Positions 34,506-44,690 of a stretch of DNA of 64,000 bases are shown here, piece after piece. A program made the translations under genes and the position numbers. The notes below the pieces were generated by a model. It saw nothing but the letters and a program-made list of their open reading frames with translations. It made no database searches and was not told the origin of the DNA. How positions within the stretch are numbered: the first letter of the stretch is position 1; the number at the start of each line of letters is the position of its first letter. Source of the stretch: Schistocerca nitens (Eukaryota; Arthropoda; Insecta; Orthoptera; Acrididae); assembly GCF_023898315.1 (NCBI RefSeq), contig NC_064621.1:132368521-132432520 (forward strand), read 5' to 3'.

Positions 34506-35846
34506 CGAGGGCAGTTCAATAAGTAACGCAACACATTTTTTTTTCTGAAACAGGGGTTGTTTTATTCAGCATTGAAATACACCAGGTTATTCCCCAATCT
34601 TTTAGCTACACAACACTATTTTTCAACGTAATCTCCATTCAATGCTACGGCCTTACGCCACCTTGAAATGAGGGCCTGTATGCCTGCACGGTACCATTCC
34701 ACTGGTCGATGTCGGAGCCAACGTCGTACTGCATCAATAACTTCTTCATCATCCGCGTAGTGCCTCCCACGGATTGCGTCCTTCATTGGGCCAAACATAT
34801 GGAAATCCGACGGTGCGAGATTGGGGCTGGAGGGTGCATGAGGAAGAACAGTCCACTGAAGTTTTGTGAGCTCCTCTCGGGTGCGAAGACTTGTGTGAGG
34901 TCTTGCGTTGTCATGAAGAAGGAGAAGTTCGTTCAGATTTTTGTGCCTACGAACACGCTGAAGTCGTTTCCTCAATTTCTGAAGAGTAGCACAATACACT
35001 TCAGAGTTGATCGTTTGACCACGGGGAAGGACATAGAACAGAATAACCCCTTCAGCGTCCCAGAAGACTGTAACCATGACTTTACCGGCTGAGGGTATGG
35101 CTTTAAACTTTTTCTTGGTAGGGGAGTGGGTGTGGCGCCACTCCATTGATTGCCGTTTTGTTTCAGGTTCGAAATGATGAACCCATGTTTCATCGCCTGT
35201 AACAATCTTTGACAAGAAATTGTCACCCTCAGCCACATGACGAGCAAGCAATTCCGCACAGATGGTTCTCCTTTGCTATTTATGGTGTTCGGTTAGACAA
35301 CGAGGGACCCAGCGGGAACAAACCTTTGAATATCCCAACTGGTGAACAATTGTGACAGCACTACCAACAGAGATGTCAAGTTGAGCACTGAGTTGTTTGA
35401 TGGTGATCTGTCGATCATCTCGAACGAGTGTGTTCGCACGCTCCGCCATTGCAGGAATCACAGCTGTGCACGGCCGGCCAGCACGCGGGAGATCAGACAG
35501 TCTTGCTTGACCTTGCGGCGATGATGACACACGCTTTGCCCAACGACTCACCGTGCTTTTTTCCACTGCCAGATCACCGTAGACATTCTGCAAGCGCCTA
35601 TGAATATCTGAGATGCCCTGGTTTTCCGCCAAAAGAAACTCGATCACTGCCCGTTGTTTGCAACGCACTTCCGTTACAGACGCCATTTTAACAGCTCCGT
35701 ACAGCGCTGCCACCTGTCGGAAGTCAATGAAACTAGACGAGACGAAGCGGGAATGTTTGAAAATATTCCACAAGAAATTTCCGGTTTTTTCAACCAAAAT
35801 TGGCCGAGAAAAAAAATGTGTTGCATTACTTTTTGAACTGCCCTCG
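34506..35846 (-). mobile_element. Mariner element 1, full length with TIRs and TA duplication
   Basis: 1341 bp between TA dinucleotides at 34504-34505 and 35847-35848. The terminal inverted repeats start CGAGGGCAGTTCAATAAGTA (left) and CGAGGGCAGTTCAAAAAGTA (right, inverted), and are similar for about 35-40 bp. It carries one transposase ORF on the minus strand with a single internal stop. It is inserted in the outer Tc1-a. Confidence 0.95.
34616..35686 (-). pseudogene. Mariner transposase, 356 codons with one nonsense codon
   Basis: The start MASVTEVRCKQRAVIEFLLA at 35686 fits the usual ~345-residue mariner length. Residues 1-110 form two helix-turn-helix regions (TVSRWAKRV near residue 45; ITIKQLSAQLDISVGSAVTI near 95). 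An in-frame TAG is codon 137, after CLTEHHK. The catalytic Asps are intact: TGDETW (D165), LLHDNARPH (D259) and NLAPSDFHMF (D294), giving 34 residues between the last two, the DD34D signature of mariner. Apart from the stop I see no frameshift, so this is the least damaged protein gene in the window. The family cuts and pastes at TA sites. Confidence 0.93.
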
Positions 35847-35978
35847 TACATGACTTCTGGCAGAGGAAGTATAGACGCAAAAAAACCGGGCACCGGACGG
35901 GCACGTGACACTACCGAGAAGGAAGACCATTATGTTCGGCTTATGGCACTGGCGTATCGTACTGCATCTGCAGTTGCA

Positions 35979-36179
35979 AGACGGGCGGAGTGGCCGAGCG
36001 GTTCTAGGCGCTACAGTCTGGAAACACGCGACTGCTACGTTCGCGGGTTCGAATCCTGCCTGGGGCATGGATGTGTATGATGTTCTTAGGTTAGTTAGGT
36101 TTAAATAGTTCTAAGTTCTAGGGGACTGATGACCTGAGGAGTTAAGTCCTATACTGCTCAGAGCCATTTGAACCATTTT
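35979..36179 (+). mobile_element. tRNA-derived SINE, family A, inside outer Tc1-like element
   Basis: Complete copy with head (GGAGTGGCCGAGCGGTTCTA) and tail. The 10-bp duplication TGCAGTTGCA is at 35969-35978 and 36180-36189. It interrupts the Tc1-a transposase between its HTH and catalytic regions. Confidence 0.93.
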
Positions 36180-37448
36180 TGCAGTTGCAGTGTGAGCAAC
36201 AGCAGGCGCCACGACGACATAACGAACAGTGAGTGAGTGACGCTGAATTTGTCGTAAGTGCTCGATTGGAAAAGATCTGGTGATCGAGCAGGTCTTGTAG
36301 CGTGCATTGTAACGTTTCCAAATCCCCGCCGTTTGTGATTTCAGTCGTGTCAAGCAAGACCTCACTGGAGGGTAGGATGGAGATCTATTGTGTTTCCTGA
36401 AGAAAGTTCTTTCTACCTCGACGTCAATGATGGCTGGGTGTTAGAAAGAGGCCATTTGAGGTCCTGCTACCAATCTGACTGCGTGCTAAGCAGATCGGAC
36501 CTATACCTGAAGTTATGGTAAAGGTGTGTTACTGTATGACAACAGAAGTACTGACGTGGTTTTCTCGCGCAACCTGACTGCAAAATTGTGCGTCAATCTG
36601 GTAACTCGATCTGTTGCGCTGCCAGTCATGAAAAGATTTGCAAGGGGTACTTTTCCAGGAGGATAACGCTCGCCCACTCCTACCACTGTAGTAAGCCAAC
36701 ATGCTCTAGAGAGGTCAACATGTTGGACAGAAAATCCAGCGTCACACACAAACAGCATTAAACATCCCTGCATTGACCGACCAAGTGCATTAGGCATGGA
36801 ACTCCATCCCACAAACTAATACTCTGTACCCGTACAGTGTTTGCACGTTTGAATTCAACGTTCTGTCCGCTACACCAGTTATTAATGAACAAGCCTTTCA
36901 CATTTGCAGTGGCTTACCTGGCACTTACATTAACCTGTGATCTTGCAATGTTAATCACTTAAATATGTTACTTAGACCAATACACTTGTGTCCAAAATTA
37001 GGGCAACAAACTGCTATTCCCCCATCCTGTGTCTAATTCACGATATAGTCATACAAAATGGCTACAAATGTCCGTAAGATCGTGTTCTGCACGGAAATGG
37101 CATTAGGGTCGACAGGCAACCACGGCCACTATCACGGCTTTTATCAAAAGGGTAGTGTTTGCCGCGTAGTCCGATATCCCTCAATTTTTGTGTACACAGT
37201 CATAGACGGTACGGTATGCCACGGCAAAGTGGTCTACTCGACTGTCTGCGGAGGAGAGCCATAGGAAGAATGAAAGCAGGACAGCCGAAAACTGATGTGA
37301 ACAGGTGGCTTAATGTCAATTATTCTGTGGGGGGGGGGGGGGAGGAACCACGTGTGACATCAGAAAGAGAGGATCTTTACTTGGCCGTAAGGGCACGACG
37401 GTAGCGCCTTAGTATTGCACGACAACTGACATCTGACCTCGCAGCATA

Positions 37449-38771
37449 CGAGGTGTGGCTAGAAAAAAACCGGACTAGTACTGGTGAAACAATAAAACGA
37501 ATGCAATAAGGCTGAAAGTCACGTGGCCTGTCACGTGACTCTCGCTCCGCCTACTGCTCGAGTTTCATCTGCCTCCTGCACTCAGTCTGCCCGTGGCGTC
37601 TGTTTTAAGTAGTTGACGTTTTGTCTGTGCGTCGGAAAATGTTGAGTGTACAGAAAGAACAGCGTGTTAACATCAAATTTTGTTTCAAACTAGGAAAATC
37701 TGCAAGTGAAACGTTTGTAATGTTACAACAAGTGTAGGGCGATGATTGTTTATCGCGAACACAAGTGTTTGAGTGGTTTAAACGATTTAAAGATGGCCGC
37801 GAAGACACCAGTGATGACGCTCGCACTCGCAGACCATTGTCAGCAAAAACTGATGCAAACATTGAAAAAATCGGTAAACTTGTTCGACAAGATCGCCGTT
37901 TAACAATCAGAGCAGTGTCTGAGTTAACAGGAGTTGACAAGGAAAGTGTTAGGCAGATTCTTCATGAAAGTTTCAACATGAACAAAGTGTGTTCAAAAAT
38001 GATTCCAAAGTGTCTCACAATTGAACAGAAGGAACGCCGAAGAATGATTTGTCCTGACATCCTGGAAAACATTGAAAGTGATCCCACCTTCTTACAAAAT
38101 GTTATTACTTGCGATGAATCGTGGTTTTTTACTTACGATCCCGAAACTAAACACCAATCGATGCATTGGAAAACTCCTGGTTCTCCACGACAAAAAAAAG
38201 CACGAATGTCAAAATCGAAATTCAAGGCAATGATGATTGTTTTTTTTTTGACATCAAAGGGATTGTGCACATTGATTGGGTACCAGAGGGACAAACAGTG
38301 AATCAGCATTACTACATTAGCGTCCTGGCTACCCTACGTGAGCGAGTACGGAGAAAACGGAACGATTTGTGGAGAAAAAAAGTCATGGATCCTTCACCAA
38401 GACAATGCCCCAGCTCACAGTGCGTTGTCAGTGAAGACGTTTTTGGCAAAACACAACATTCCCATCTTAGATCATCCACCCTACTCACCTGATTTGGCCC
38501 CCTGTGACTTTTTTCTTTTCCCTAAAGTCAAGCCAGCTTTGAAAGGAACTAGATTTGAGACTGTTGAAGCAGTAAAAGAAAAAGCGACGGAAGTAATGTA
38601 TGGACTTACCGAAAATGATCTGCAGCATTGCTATGAACAGTGGAAAATTCGTATGGAGCGGTGTAGAGACCGAGGAGGAGAGTACATTGAAGGAGATAAC
38701 ATGAAATTGTAAATAATTGTAAATAAATGTTTTTTCCAGCATCAGTCCGGTTTTTTTCTAGCCGCACCTCG
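37449..38771 (+). mobile_element. Mariner element 2, full length with TIRs and TA duplication
   Basis: 1323 bp between TA at 37447-37448 and 38772-38773. The TIRs start CGAGGTGTGGCTAGAAAAAA (left) and CGAGGTGCGGCTAGAAAAAA (right, inverted), continuing through ACCGGACT. Different subfamily from mariner-1 by sequence. It is inserted in Tc1-b and is the deepest layer of the nest. Confidence 0.95.
37639..38712 (+). pseudogene. Mariner transposase with one stop and two homopolymer frameshifts
   Basis: The start MLSVQKEQRVNIKFCFKLGK at 37639 gives about 358 codons. TAG occurs as codon 33 (37735-37737). HTH-linker sequence FEWFKRFKDGRE and DTSDDARTRRP follows, then ITCDESWFFTYDPETK (first Asp, about residue 159). 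The frame shifts after a T10 run at 38240-38249 and again at an A7 run at 38375-38381. ILHQDNAPAHSAL (second Asp) and YSPDLAPCDFFLFPKVK (third Asp) are then back in frame with 34 residues between them. Both frameshifts sit in homopolymers, so slippage or base-calling error should be considered; the stop is independent of that. Confidence 0.9.
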
Positions 38772-38849
38772 TACACTGAACGTGTTGTTTCGAAGCAAAC
38801 AGCGTACAGGAGTCTTCGGCAGAGTGCCGAATACCTGCTGTATGTGAAC

Positions 38850-39480
38850 TTCTGACGTGTGTTCGCGGAAGGGAACATCTAGAGTGGTGGAGTCGTCAAC
38901 ATTCCACCTGGACGGACGAACAGTGGGCCAATGTTAACAAATGAGTCCATATTTGACGGGCAGAGTGATTCTCAAAGGATTCGCATCTGGAGGGAACGTG
39001 GAACGGTTTCGGGACACAAACATTGCGAAAAGAGATCGATATCGAGGAGGATCCCGAATGGTGTGGGCAGGGACTATGTTGACTATTCGAACACCTCTTG
39101 ATGAAATTGTACGGATGAATCGGCAAGGTTTAACTGCTGTCAGATACCGTGACGAGAACTTGGGAGCTCATGTGCGGTTGTTGCGAGGTGCTCTGGGCTC
39201 AGAATCCGTACCGACGAACGGTAATGTTCAACCTAACGGAGCACGGGCGTTTGACGTATTCTTGAAAGCGGTCAGTATTGTACACATGGCGGGGCCTCCT
39301 CCCTCTTCCGTTTTGAATGCCATAGTGCTTGTCTCGGATGCAGTAGGGAGACAGGTTGCATCACGTCAGCATCTAACAACCACTTCCCAAGAGCAGCTCT
39401 GCAGGTAGGGGGGGGGGGGCGTTATTATCTCAACATGAGATTAATGACGTAATTCACAGCTTGTCTCGTCGTTGTCAGGG
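38850..39480 (+). pseudogene. Tc1-b transposase, catalytic-domain relic
   Basis: The ORF at 38941-39408 contains DTNIAKRDRYRGGSRMVWAG and VRYRDENLGAHVRLLRGALG, the region between the first and second catalytic Asp in Tc1-like transposases. The expected QDNARPH block is replaced by NGNVQPNGARAF (39220-39255), a decayed version. LIAATEGHTPS at about 39482 resembles the family C-terminus (INARGGHTRY-like). The N-terminal part is upstream of mariner-2 (about 37270-37440, RVTSEREDLYLAVRARR). Confidence 0.7.
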
Positions 39481-40039
39481 TCTCATTGCTGCCACAGAGG
39501 GTCACACGCCATCCTGACCTCATTAAGCAGTTACTGAAATGTGGGCGCAAATTCGTTAACTTGGAAAAAAACGAAGAACATTTTTGTCTACCGTTACGCA
39601 TATTGCAGTTTTTCTGTATTATTTACACTGTTTCTACTTTACTGTCACCTGTTTCTTATTGCTTTTTGGCAAAATAAATGCAACCTTGCAAAATTTCCGT
39701 TTGTTGCTCTAATTTTTGACACCAGTGTATATTCCCGAAATTTCATAACTGTACATCAATTAATTTTTGGTGTTGCGAATTTTTACCGTCAGTGTATGAC
39801 TCATACTCAATAAGATCACTACTTTTGTACTTTCCCATGCGCTGCGTCTCACAGTGGAGTGTATTCTCTTATCGGAGACGGTAAATGCGAAATCATGGCT
39901 CTCGGATCGTCCACACGCGCTCTACTTCGCGACGGCTACTAGTGGTTTCACTTTCAGAGTTTCTCTTAAGTCCTTCGGGGAAAAAATTAGTTACACCCAG
40001 AAGACATAACGCTAATACACTGTAAGTTCCCTCATCTTA

Positions 40040-40740
40040 GTAATGGCCTCGGCTGTTTTGTAGAGAAGTCGGCTGATTTGGCAGGCCAGTCGAGGCACTG
40101 TAGGATCCGGGAATTCTCATCAAGCCAGGCAAGCGTGCATGTCCACAGCATATTCATCATGAAGCTGTAAAAGAAGGGACAACACTTGATCACCGAAAAT
40201 TTTGAAATAATTTTCTTGGTTCATGGTCACGGTACCCTGATAGATGGAGGCCCCAGGGAAACACAGACTCACCTTCCTTCTGACAGTATGGATGAAGTAG
40301 TTCACTCGGCCGTCAGTGTACTCCACGCACTGTATCATTTGAAAAGGGCCAAACGGAGATTCGACGTACTACACCACACGCCTCTTGTCAGCCACTGTCC
40401 AGTATCTGTGCTGTTTGGTCCATTGATTACATGGAGTTATATGCCGATTGCTACATACGCAAATCGCTGAGACTGGCATGAATTCACTGGCAGCGGCAAT
40501 TCCTGTTGTGTGAAACCGATTGTCATTTAAAATGCGTGCCACGCGTCCGGTTCCTGTCAGTTAGAATGTTTTTACGACCACTGTTCTTACGCTGTGCTAC
40601 AATCGCTTCGAGAGGTACACCATTCGTTGTACACACGTTAGAGTGTCCACGGAAGTACAACAACAAATAGAGCATCTCTGTTCGCAGTAGTGTCCTGGGC
40701 GTGACTGAACAAAGTAGCTCCAATCAAATGAAACACATAA
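40040..40740 (-). pseudogene. Decayed Tc1-like transposase relic
   Basis: Minus-strand fragments: WCSTSNLRLALFKC (about 40375-40330, relative of the WSDES-F block), PGASIYQGTVTMNQENYFKI (40270-40200), LQLHDEYAVDMHACLAWLDE (about 40175-40115, where QDNAPPH-like residues are expected) and LDWPAKSADF (the WPxxSPDL block). Catalytic residues are largely lost. No terminal repeats were identified. Confidence 0.45.
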
Positions 40741-40771
40741 ACCTGTGTTCAGTGTATGCCGCCTTTATAAT

Positions 40772-40805
40772 CTGAAGATGGTCATTAAATGGCCGAAACC
40801 GGTTA
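40772..40805 (+). other. Hammerhead-ribozyme-like motif
   Basis: CTGAAGA, then a spacer T, a perfect stem (GGTCATT with AATGGCC, one G-U pair), GAAACC and GGTT. The order matches the hammerhead core CUGANGA, stem II, GAAA, stem III, NUH, with one extra base after CTGAAGA. ACCGGT provides a 3-bp stem III without loop, as in dimeric hammerheads. Outer stem I pairing is weak here. Activity is unproven. Confidence 0.4.
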
Positions 40806-40905
40806 TGACTGTGTCATAAACATGTGATTGCGTCTATAAATAAACAAAAAAAATTTTTACAAAATAATCAATCACGCACTCCATGAACAAAATGTCGTTC
40901 TTTCC

Positions 40906-41250
40906 GAATGAAACTGTATGGCTTCAGACACATTTCTAAGTCACAAAAATGTGTTTATGCAGACTGATGCAACGAATGAAAATTTGTACGGAGGCCGGTT
41001 TTCGAACCCGGGTCTCCTGTTCAATAGGCAGATGCGCTAACCACTACCCCATCCAGGCACAGTGACTCTACACAACTGCACAGACTGCTCTAGAAGACCC
41101 GCCTCTGCAGTCCAAATTCACATTCAAGCATCAGCCAAATTAGAATTGTCCTTAAACGGCATTGTAGAGGTTCTCCAACTGCAGTGGAATAGCACCACGC
41201 ATCGGACGAAACGGATCTTGCCTGATACCCAAACATCGGAACTTTTATAA
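40906..41250 (-). mobile_element. tRNA-derived repeat, family E, copy 1
   Basis: On the minus strand, GGGGTAGTGGTTAGCGCATC (A box) and GGGTTCGAAAACC (B box) lie at about 41055-40990, followed by CAAATTTTCATTCGTTGC. The adjoining 41251-41470 segment repeats the same order, so this is the first unit of a direct duplication. Head and tail differ from families A-D. Confidence 0.65.
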
Positions 41251-41470
41251 AATGAAACTATATGGTTTCAGAGACCTTTTCAAGTTGCAGACATATATGA
41301 TGTATACACGCCGACTGAAGTGACGAATGAATATTTGCACCAATGTCGGGATTCGAAATACTGGGTCTCCTATTCACTGGTAACCACTACGCCACCTTGG
41401 CGCACTGCCGTTGGCTCGTGGCGGTGTGATGATCTCGAGTGGATCTCTATCAACAGTGTCCCCAGAGGCT
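41251..41470 (-). mobile_element. tRNA-derived repeat, family E, copy 2 (diverged)
   Basis: It starts with ATGAAACTATATGGTTTCAG, as copy 1 does at 40906. It repeats GACGAATGAATATTTGCACC and a decayed tRNA-like part (B box GATTCGAAATACTGGG region, A box GTAGTGGTTACC, inverted) at about 41345-41400. Confidence 0.6.
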
Positions 41471-42399
41471 CACCGTCTGCACCGATATGCTGAAAACCCG
41501 GCTGCTGCAGCTGGTACCAGTCTACACCTGTACAAGCTTAACCCGTGCGGGTGCGAGAGGCTTCTCAACATCTACTGAACTCTTCGTGTTCTCGGTCTTT
41601 CCGCATCCACCAAAAGGTCGTCCAAACGTTCCCGGTATGATTCCTTCGTGGCCATGCCACCTGCGTCGACTCTGTACGCGATCCCAATTCTCCTGGCGTC
41701 AACTACAAGCTGCCCGCGACGAATTATTTAGTGGATCGAGACGTTTATTTCTCATACAATTGCTGATGTGACCGTGAGTCGCCAAGTCGCAGATGCAAAT
41801 CGTGGTAAACGGGAAGGATACAAACTCGTTATAATATTCATAAAAATAAAATTTTCTGCTATTTAAATACGATTCTTCTATAGCAGACCCTTTTTGCTAA
41901 CAAGTAGTAGACTCATGGATAACTTGGACGTATAATGTTGAACTACTTTCTTGGAAAGAGTTTGCGATGTTGTGAAACGAAGGAAAACATCTATCGATGT
42001 TTCAACAACAGAGCAAGCTCTGGTGTCACTGTCCTCTTTCATGCACTTTGCTGATGAATCTATTTAGTAATAAAACTTTTCTTGAGTACGTAAGCGTTGA
42101 AATACCTCACTTCAAATGATGCCATTATTTGCACCTCATCAATACAGTTTAAAATTTCAGTATTCACGTGCGGTTCAAACTGCAGTCAAAAATGAGACTC
42201 TTGTTGGATAAACAGAATAATGTGTGTTGGAGTATCACTGCGGTTTTAATTCTAGCTGACTTGCAAGGTACCAGCAATGTACCAAAAGTCACAGTTTTTC
42301 AAGAATGCCTAAGTACCATTAGTGATTTCATTCGGTTCACTTTGCGTAACCCACTTGCAGTGAATTCACAATCGTAGAAATATCTTTCACTGATTTTCC
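41471..42399. other. Unassigned spacer
   Basis: No recognisable family. The open frame at 41439-41771 has no motif and overlaps the family E repeat. Confidence 0.4.
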
Positions 42400-42410
42400 T
42401 CTAATCGCCA

Positions 42411-42613
42411 GCCGGCCGAAGTGGCCGAGCTGTTATAGGCGCTACAGTCTGGAACCGCACGACGGCTACGGTCGCAGGTTCGAATCCTGCCTCGGGCATG
42501 GATGTGTGTGATGTCCTTAGGTTAGTTAGGTTTAAGTAGTTCTAAGTTCTAGGGGACTTATGACCACAGCAGTTGAGTCCCATAGTGCTCCGAGCCATTT
42601 GAACCATTTTTTT
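42411..42613 (+). mobile_element. tRNA-derived SINE, family A
   Basis: Complete copy (GCCGGCCGAAGTGGCCGAGC to GAGCCATTTGAACC plus T-run). The 11-bp duplication TCTAATCGCCA is at 42400-42410 and 42614-42624. Confidence 0.95.
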
Positions 42614-42624
42614 TCTAATCGCCA

Positions 42625-43564
42625 AGTCACTATTAATCTGGTTAAACAAGCATTAACAGTCCGTAAAACGCCGTTAGACGTCAGTACGCGTTGAATACTG
42701 TGTAATTAGTATAAATCTTCGCAATGTTGTCTGTTGAAGGTATCGCTACACTTTCGATCCTATTCTGAGCGTAAGAATACTTCTTGTCGTTTAACTGTCA
42801 ATTTGAGCTTGTGGTAACTTCGACTGAGCTATAAGAATAGCCATTTAAAGTTTGCCCATCTAATCTTCGTGCTACTCGTAAGTCTCAGAGTTAAAGATTC
42901 CTCTATCAACCAATTCTCGCAACTGAACAAACTTAATATGTCTTTTCAGAATTTATTTCGTACAATCAATCACCAACATACATAGATCTGACATTATCAC
43001 TACTTCTAAAGTTACCAGTCGGACATCAGATACAGAACTGAATACAATTTTATGTTCAGTTATTAGTGAGACATATTTAATAATTATATTTAGTGATGAC
43101 AATTTCTTCTAGGTCATCTGCCAAAAGCGTACTATCGGTAAAGGCAAATTCCCATTACAGCGCCGCAGCGCGGCGCGCGGCTTCAGCCGGAGTTGCCGTT
43201 CCCACCAGGAAGCGGCAGACGCTTGCGGTAGCCAATGATGGATCGCTTCTGAGATATGGGGTGGGACTCAATGAAGAGCGCGGTGCATTTGATTACCTGT
43301 ATCGTGAACCTACACGGAGGAAAGAAGAAGCTGGATGAAGACGTACCAGTTTTTTTGCTTTCTTTACGATATATTCTGTCACACTTTTCTTTTTTCAGAT
43401 TATATAAGTTACTGTTCAATATATCTTTATACAGCCGACAACATTTATAAAACCGATCGCTCCCGGAACAAAACTTTCTGTGACTCTGACATACTTTGTG
43501 GTTTTGCACTCGCACAAGATAGATGCCAGAATTAAATTAGAAAAATAACTTTGGATTAAGAGAA
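42625..43564. other. Spacer with a CpG-rich patch
   Basis: Mostly AT-rich. A sharply bounded GC- and CpG-rich patch at about 43158-43260 (CGCCGCAGCGCGGCGCGCGG) follows a possible splice-acceptor-like CCCATTACAG. An open frame spans it (43093-43338), but no domain is recognisable. A host exon or promoter is possible but unsupported. Confidence 0.35.
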
Positions 43565-44690
43565 GCAGTTGTACAAATATTAAGAGCTCAGATGGCAAGC
43601 CAGAATTAAGTGAGGAAGAGAAGGCTGTAAGGTAGAAGGAATAAGTAGAGAGGAGGGGCTATAGAAAACAAACATGAGCATAATGTCAAATTTGTGTGAA
43701 ATGACAGAACGCGTGTGACAGTAGTGATCGTACTACACATCTTAGTAGACAGACTGAAGAAAGGCAAACATGCGTCTATAGTACTTGAAAATTTAGGGAA
43801 AGCTTTTGGCAATCTTGACTGAAATACACGTTTTGAAGCTCAGGAGGTGTCAGAAATAAAACACAGGGACACAAGATTATCTACCACTTCTACAGAAACT
43901 AGACTGCAATTGTAAGACTTCCAGAACTTAACAGGGAAGTAGCAGTTAAGAACGCAGAAGGAGAAAGGATACAAAATTCAGAATGGAAATAGCAAGGAAA
44001 ACGTTTCTGAAAAAGAAAAAATTGTTGATATCTAGTATAAATTTAATTGTTGGGAATTATTTAATTAAGGTATTTGTGTGGAGAGTAGCATTGTATGCAA
44101 GTGAAATGTGGTCGATAAACCTGTTCAAAAATGGTTCAAATGGCTCTGAACACTATGGGACTTAACATCTCAGGTCATCAGTCCCCTAGAACTTAGAACT
44201 ACTTAAACCTAACTAACCTAAGGACATCGCACACATCCATGCCCAAGGCAGGATTCGAACCTGCGACCGTAGCAGTCGCGCGGTTCCGGACTGAAGCGCC
44301 TAGAACCACTCGGCCACCGCAGCCAGCAAACAGTTCTGTCAAGAAGACAGTGGACACTTTCGAAATGTGGTGCTAAAGAAGAACGCTGAAGATTATATGC
44401 ATAGATCGTATAACTAATGAAGAGATACCGTATCCAGCTGAGGAAAAAGTGGAAACTACGTGTCTAAATGAAAGGGTAACAGTATTTATTAAGAAGCATC
44501 AAGGAATCGTCAGTTTGGTAATGGAGGCAAAACTGTAGAGAGAGGCCAAAGCCTAACAACGGTAAGCAGATTCGAATGGGTGTGGGATGCAGTGGTAATG
44601 TAGAGATGAAGAGGATTACACAGGATATTCTAGTGTGGAGCGGTGTCAACACAATCTTCAAGCTGCAGACCGCAGCAAACAAATAGTGAG
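43565..44690 (+). pseudogene. RTE-type LINE relic with internal deletions, interrupted by a SINE
   Basis: IKSSDGKPELSEEEKAV-like sequence (43580-43630) is followed by RT fragments in several frames (AFGNLD-like near 43805, corresponding to the KAFDNVxW block). MEIARKTFLKKKKLLISSIN and LIKVFVWRVALYASEMWSI (43983-44122) follow. After the SINE, EMWC-RRTLKI-like sequence and a shortened C-terminus run to about 44690. Large internal losses mean it is a shuffled relic of the same family as 15880-21895. Confidence 0.7.
44127..44325 (-). mobile_element. tRNA-derived SINE, family A, inside RTE relic
   Basis: Complete minus-strand copy with A and B boxes. The flanks AAACCTGTTC and AAACAGTTCT suggest a decayed target duplication. 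Confidence 0.9.

Larger units (their letters stand above)
36983..39727 (+). mobile_element. Inner Tc1-like transposon (Tc1-b)
   Basis: Ends CACTTGTGTCCAAAATTAGG (left) and, inverted, CACTGGTGTCAAAAATTAGA (right) lie between TA at 36981-36982 and 39728-39729. It sits inside the 3' end of Tc1-a, whose sequence continues directly after it. The transposase is split by mariner-2. C-terminal to that insertion come NIAKRDRYRGGSRMVWAG and VRYRDENLGAHVRLL (39020-39190), typical Tc1 catalytic-domain strings. Without the mariner it is about 1.4 kb. Confidence 0.87.
34131..39794 (+). mobile_element. Outer Tc1-like transposon (Tc1-a), host of a nested stack
   Basis: The left end CATTTAAGGGGAAAAGTCGC(AACACC) begins after TA at 34129-34130. 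The right end, read inverted, is CACTGACGGTAAAAATTCGC(AACACC), ending before TA at 39795-39796. Transposase remnants on the plus strand lie in order: N-terminal TRSCNRATRSWMF-like HTH (34410-34500), DTTEKEDHYVRLMALAYRTA (35905-35968), then catalytic-domain relics VFPEESSFYLDVNDGWVLER-like (36395-36450) and DNARPLLPL (about 36662-36690). Three elements interrupt it: mariner-1, a SINE and Tc1-b. The terminal part with the right TIR resumes only after Tc1-b, at about 39730. Without inserts the element is about 1.4 kb, normal for Tc1. Confidence 0.85.

Noticed and set aside
34709..35092. 127-codon plus-strand frame
   Set aside because: Antisense shadow of the mariner-1 transposase.
35613..36080. 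155-codon plus-strand frame as a host gene
   Set aside because: Composite of antisense mariner-1, a Tc1-a fragment (DTTEKEDHYVRLMALAYRTA) and a SINE head.
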